DNA from: Nitrospirota bacterium
GTDB lineage: Bacteria; Nitrospirota; Nitrospiria; Nitrospirales; Nitrospiraceae
Length of the DNA: 8,188 bases
NCBI GenBank assembly: GCA_020028595.1
Contig: JAIBHQ010000076.1
Location: forward strand, 1 to 8,188
Direction of reading: 5' to 3'
Shown: piece by piece, positions 5,269-8,188 of the stretch
Position numbering within the stretch: position 1 is the stretch's first letter
Layout: each line of letters opens with the position of its first letter
Position numbers and translations under genes: made by a program
The notes under the pieces: model-generated
What the model saw: the letters and a program-made list of their open reading frames with translations, nothing else
The model's database searches: none
What the model was told of the DNA's origin: nothing

Positions 5269-6444
5269 CTATCGTGTGACCGCGCTGAGAAATCGCTCGA
5301 TGGCGTACGTGCTGATCTGTCCGCATGGACCGTTGAAATGCACGTCGCAGCCGTGAGTCGCCCAAGGCAGCCGGAGGAAATAATGCGGCCGCTGCGCCTG
5401 GGCTAAACGGACGGCCAATCGGTCACTTTGTGCAGGAAACACCAGCTCGTCGCGGCCTCCATGCACCAACAGCGTCGGCACGGTATCGACTGAGACAAAT
5501 CTGATGGGCGACGCCGCCTCATACGCCGCGGAAACCTGAGATGGATTTCCGCCTAGGTACGCTTCCAGGACAGCGCATGAATCCAGCACCCAGGGATTGC
5601 TGGGATGCTCGTAACCATACTTCATGTCCGCCGGCGCATAGAACGAGATCACACCGCGGATGGCCGGGTCCGGCTCTGCGTAAGCCACCAACAATGCGAG
5701 TTGCCCGCCGGCAGAACGGCCCAGCAGCACCAATCGATGCGGATCGAGGCCGTACTCACCGGCATGCGCTTTGAGAAACGCAATCGCCTCACGCACGTCG
5801 TCCCGGGCTGCCGGGAACGGCCACTCAGGCGCAAAACGGTATCCGACCGAGGCCACCACATAGCCGCGTGCGGCCAGATACCGATTGAGAGCGGCCAACT
5901 CTGCATGATCTTCATGTTGCCAGGAGCCGCCGTGAATGACGATCACCCCCGGCGCCGGGCCCGCCCCTGCCAGCTGCCCTTTCTGCTGGTAAAGATCGAT
6001 CGCAAGACGCTGATCGCCCTTCGTGGCATACACGACGCTCCGCATCGTGATATCCGACGACGATACCCCGAGCAGCAGATCGGCCAATACGAGAGGCGCC
6101 GTTCGCTGGAGAGAGTTGGACGTCGCTCGCGGGGCAGCATCCTTGAAAAATGCAGGCAGACCATCCGGCCATGCCTGCACGAACACCGCAGCACGAACCA
6201 GCGGCGTCATCAATAAGAATGCGGCAACGAGGCCCAGCCACGCGCCGATTCGTCCGTTCCGCGAGCTTCTCCAACCGGGCAGCCAGGTCAGCAATGGAAG
6301 CGGCGAAAGCCAATAGCCCCACTCGGTCACACCGAGGGCAGCCAGCCATAGCATGGAGGTCGGCGCTTCCACCACCGTCAGCAGCGACAGGCCTGCGCAG
6401 AAGGCCCCAAAAACCAAGCGAATTCGAGCGAAATGAATCCCCAC
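5269..6444 (-). CDS. alpha/beta hydrolase (esterase/lipase-like) with membrane-spanning N-terminus
   Basis: This 391-residue protein has two parts. Residues 1-92 contain three or four hydrophobic segments (about 8-25, 31-39, 44-56, 67-91) and should anchor it in the inner membrane. From about residue 130 there is an alpha/beta hydrolase of the esterase/BD-FAE type: oxyanion-hole HGGSW (171-175), nucleophile elbow GRSAGG (242-247, Ser244), Asp332 in HGGRDELV, and His364 in ATHGCD. SVGYRFAPEWPFPAARDDV (199-217) is typical of the hormone-sensitive-lipase-like group. The full catalytic triad is present, so it should cleave ester bonds of an unknown substrate, and the hydrolase domain could lie on either face of the membrane. 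The start is GTG with GGAGG close upstream (three-base spacing, short). A stop lies upstream in the same frame, so no longer form is possible. It diverges from the cupredoxin gene. Confidence 0.88.
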   Translation of the reverse strand: MGIHFARIRLVFGAFCAGLSLLTVVEAPTSMLWLAALGVTEWGYWLSPLPLLTWLPGWRSSRNGRIGAWLGLVAAFLLMTPLVRAAVFVQAWPDGLPAFFKDAAPRATSNSLQRTAPLVLADLLLGVSSSDITMRSVVYATKGDQRLAIDLYQQKGQLAGAGPAPGVIVIHGGSWQHEDHAELAALNRYLAARGYVVASVGYRFAPEWPFPAARDDVREAIAFLKAHAGEYGLDPHRLVLLGRSAGGQLALLVAYAEPDPAIRGVISFYAPADMKYGYEHPSNPWVLDSCAVLEAYLGGNPSQVSAAYEAASPIRFVSVDTVPTLLVHGGRDELVFPAQSDRLAVRLAQAQRPHYFLRLPWATHGCDVHFNGPCGQISTYAIERFLSAVTR

Positions 6445-6520
6445 TTGCCTCCGTGTCTCTAATGGCTATAGAAGTGATATCATACAATCAGATGTTGGCA
6501 GACGTTGGGAGGATCGTCCC
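6445..6520. promoter_or_regulatory. divergent intergenic region with candidate cupredoxin promoter
   Basis: This 76-base gap separates two divergent genes and must contain both promoters. On the plus strand TTGCCT (6445-6450), a 16-base spacer and TATAGA (6467-6472) form a fair sigma70 match. TACAAT (6483-6488) is another possible -10 box with no good -35. The palindrome TGATATCA (6475-6482) sits between the two genes and could bind a regulator. On the minus strand only weak -10-like sequences are seen. A good ribosome site (GGGAGGA, 6507-6513) precedes the cupredoxin GTG. Confidence 0.35.
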
Positions 6521-6889
6521 GTGACCGCCGTTCGAATCGTCATCATGTGTGCCCTGCTCATCGCCGGAGTCGTGCCGAGCACGGCCACGTCCCCGCATTT
6601 TGAGATCACCATCGAAAACGGATCGCCATACTTTTCCCCTCCCATCGCAACGGTCATGACCGGCACGCCGATCCGATGGGACAATCCCACTCCCACCGAA
6701 CACACGATCACCCATGACGGCTGCATCACCGACGGTCCCTGCGCCTTTGATTCGGGCACGATGCCACCCGACGGACGCTACACCGTACCAAGCCTGCCTC
6801 CCGGCCGCTATCCCTATCATTGTCGCGTCCATCCCATCATGCGGGGGACCGTGACCGTTACCAATTCCGCCGTCCCGCCGCAAATCTGA
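6521..6889 (+). CDS. small periplasmic cupredoxin (plastocyanin/azurin-like)
   Basis: The protein is a 122-residue exported blue-copper-type electron carrier. A signal peptide covers residues 1-23 (hydrophobic VIMCALLIAGVV, then PSTATS). The mature domain begins HFEITIENG and keeps the type 1 copper pattern. A His lies in TEHTITHDG (His61, with His65 as an alternative), and the C-terminal loop YHCRVHPIMRG supplies Cys101, His104 and Met107. Cys68 and Cys74 could form a disulfide. The length of about 99 mature residues is that of a single plastocyanin domain. It should shuttle electrons between periplasmic redox partners, which fits the c-type cytochrome elsewhere in the window, though no direct link is shown. 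The GTG start is supported by GGGAGGA seven bases upstream. It is divergent from the hydrolase gene, with no obvious partner beside it. Confidence 0.88.
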   Translation: MTAVRIVIMCALLIAGVVPSTATSPHFEITIENGSPYFSPPIATVMTGTPIRWDNPTPTEHTITHDGCITDGPCAFDSGTMPPDGRYTVPSLPPGRYPYHCRVHPIMRGTVTVTNSAVPPQI

Positions 6890-6980
6890 TCGGTTCCAAC
6901 AGCGATCGCTTGCTCCTCCTTCGGCCCTTCGTGTACCCTTACGCGCCGAAACAACATTTGGTTGTCTTGAATCGCCTGCC

Positions 6981-8188
6981 ATGAAACCGGCTGCCGTCGC
7001 TCATCAACCGCTCACCCTGACCGATCAGGTCCTCGCGCTGCGCGCCTGGCGCATGCCGGACATGATCACCTATCAGCACGGTGCCGACGACTGGTGGCTC
7101 ACGCCGCTGGACGACGCGCTTCCCCTCGTCCGCCTCAACCGCGCCGGCTTCGAACTGCTGACTGCCATGGACGGCCACATGACCGTCGGCGAGTTGCTCG
7201 GCCGGTTCGGGAAATGGGTCTGTGGACCGGAGGGGCAGAACGGCTGCTGGCATCTGGAGCGCTGGTCGCTTCCCAATTATTCGCTCTGCTACTACGGCAC
7301 CGAGCCCCCGACCAGCGGGCACCGGCTCAACATCAAATGGGATCTGCTCCTCCAGCAAATCCGGGAAGGCTGGTCCGGGAGGCAGGGATTCGAGGGCGGC
7401 GAGCAGCTGGTGCACTTCCACACGCGTGACATTGCCCAGCACGAAGGCCATTTTGACACGATTGAAACGACCGTCTCCCATCTGTTTCGGGAGCCCAGCG
7501 AAGCCCTGCAAGGGCTGACCTACGGGCGATTGCTCGCCAAACATCTCCGGCAGCTCGGCTGGTGGGCAACGAAGCCCCGTACCATCGTCGAAGTCGGGGG
7601 CGGTCTCGGCTATGTGTCGCGTGAAATTGCCGCGGAATTATCTCCGGCTGAACGCAACGGTCTCCATTACATCTTTCTCGACCTGACTCCACCGTTCGTC
7701 AAAGCGCAGCTTGGGCTTGCCGGCACGGCCGGCTGGCGCTGCAGCGGCATACAAGCGAACGCAGAGTGGTTGCCGGTTCGCGACGCCAGCGTGGATATCG
7801 TCATCGACAATGAAAACCTCGCCGACATGACGCCGGTGAATCTCTCACGCGCAGAATTGGAAACCGGCAAGGGCCGCACGCCGATCCACCAGGAAGCAAT
7901 CGACTGGATTCGCCGCATTCGCCTGCCGTTCGATCCCGACCTGCCGGACGAATTCGTCTTCAACCTCGGGCCCGTCCGGTTTCTCTCCGAGCTCTGGCGC
8001 GTGCTCAAGCCGGGCGGCCGCGCGATCCTGATCGAGTTCGGGGTTGAAACCGGCTGGCCCGAGCCGGTCAAACTGCCCGGCCACACCGAATATGAAGTGC
8101 AATACACCCACATGCGTCATGCCGCACGATGGCTCGGCTTTCAGGAACAGTATGCTGCGCTGCCGGCATTTCTCATGATGAAACCGGA
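6981..8188 (+). CDS. SAM-dependent methyltransferase with PqqD-like N-terminal domain (3' end outside window)
   Basis: The frame is open from the ATG at 6981 to the right edge (402 complete codons). Residues 40-77 resemble a PqqD/RiPP-recognition-element winged helix: LTPLDDALPLVRLNRAGFEL followed by LLTAMDGHMTVGELLGRF, with the typical LN..G..LL...DG..TV..L pattern. A linker with Cys81 and Cys89 and a segment LVHFHTRDIAQHEGHFDTIE follows. A class I methyltransferase core then begins: motif I IVEVGGGLGY (202-211), acidic Asp234 after the second strand (IFLDLTP) for the SAM ribose, VRDASVDIVIDNENLADM (266-283), and ELWRVLKPGGRAILIEFG (337-354). A helical insertion at about 284-336 separates the last two and may form the substrate lid. 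The substrate is unknown. No good Shine-Dalgarno sequence precedes the ATG, and the 91-base gap after the cupredoxin shows no clear promoter. The fusion suggests recognition of a peptide or protein substrate, but that is inference. Confidence 0.82.
   Translation, partial: MKPAAVAHQPLTLTDQVLALRAWRMPDMITYQHGADDWWLTPLDDALPLVRLNRAGFELLTAMDGHMTVGELLGRFGKWVCGPEGQNGCWHLERWSLPNYSLCYYGTEPPTSGHRLNIKWDLLLQQIREGWSGRQGFEGGEQLVHFHTRDIAQHEGHFDTIETTVSHLFREPSEALQGLTYGRLLAKHLRQLGWWATKPRTIVEVGGGLGYVSREIAAELSPAERNGLHYIFLDLTPPFVKAQLGLAGTAGWRCSGIQANAEWLPVRDASVDIVIDNENLADMTPVNLSRAELETGKGRTPIHQEAIDWIRRIRLPFDPDLPDEFVFNLGPVRFLSELWRVLKPGGRAILIEFGVETGWPEPVKLPGHTEYEVQYTHMRHAARWLGFQEQYAALPAFLMMKP

Noticed and set aside
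6901..6910. Perfect palindrome AGCGATCGCT after the cupredoxin stop, resembling the cyanobacterial HIP1 octamer
   Set aside because: A single copy in a GC-rich genome is readily due to chance. It has no T-run, so it is not a terminator.
6951..6965. Inverted repeat ACAAC-ATTTG-GTTGT upstream of the methyltransferase
   Set aside because: The arms are only five bases, with no promoter element beside it. It is too short to call an operator or terminator.
6939..7544. Minus-strand 201-codon open frame opposite the methyltransferase
   Set aside because: The plus strand carries clear PqqD-like and methyltransferase motifs through this stretch. The minus frame is a shadow.
7667..8113. Minus-strand 148-codon open frame opposite the methyltransferase core
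   Set aside because: It is antisense to the SAM-binding core motifs, has Ser/Arg-rich composition, and has no ribosome site.

Overview
The window comes from a GC-rich bacterial chromosome. It contains ordinary housekeeping and cell-envelope genes, with no phage, transposase, CRISPR or RNA gene that I can see. A scpA-scpB pair, a c-type heme protein, a small cupredoxin, and a long palindromic repeat between genes resemble what I remember of Nitrospira (Nitrospirota). That assignment rests on memory and composition, not on a search, and I hold it with moderate confidence.

Layout. Bases 1-6444 are read almost entirely from the minus strand. In transcription order (right to left) they hold: an alpha/beta hydrolase with a membrane-spanning N-terminus (6444-5269); a secreted protein with immunoglobulin-like folds (5200-4220); a small protein with a histone-H1-like basic half and an acidic tail (4098-3694); an unrecognised 151-residue protein (3592-3137); a secreted, membrane-anchored pentapeptide-repeat protein whose start overlaps the preceding stop and whose frame is broken by one base (3140-2132); a sigma70-like promoter; scpA (2026-1226); a 125-bp palindromic element; scpB (1029-268); and the first 60 codons of a membrane-anchored c-type cytochrome running off the left edge (182-1). 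From about 6445 the direction switches. A divergent intergenic region serves a periplasmic cupredoxin (6521-6889), followed by a SAM-dependent methyltransferase with a PqqD-like N-terminal domain that runs off the right edge (6981-8188).

How the genes relate. ScpA and ScpB are the two non-SMC subunits of the bacterial condensin. They are normally tightly coupled, but here a palindromic repeat starts directly after the scpA stop codon and pushes scpB about 200 bases away. The H1-like protein is a second possible chromosome-organising factor nearby, by inference only. The remaining proteins (cytochrome, cupredoxin, Ig-like protein, pentapeptide protein, hydrolase) are predicted to be exported or membrane-bound. 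No clear multi-gene defence or mobile system emerges. The items most worth a second look are the palindromic element inside scpAB, the one-base frameshift in the pentapeptide gene, and the PqqD-like/methyltransferase fusion.
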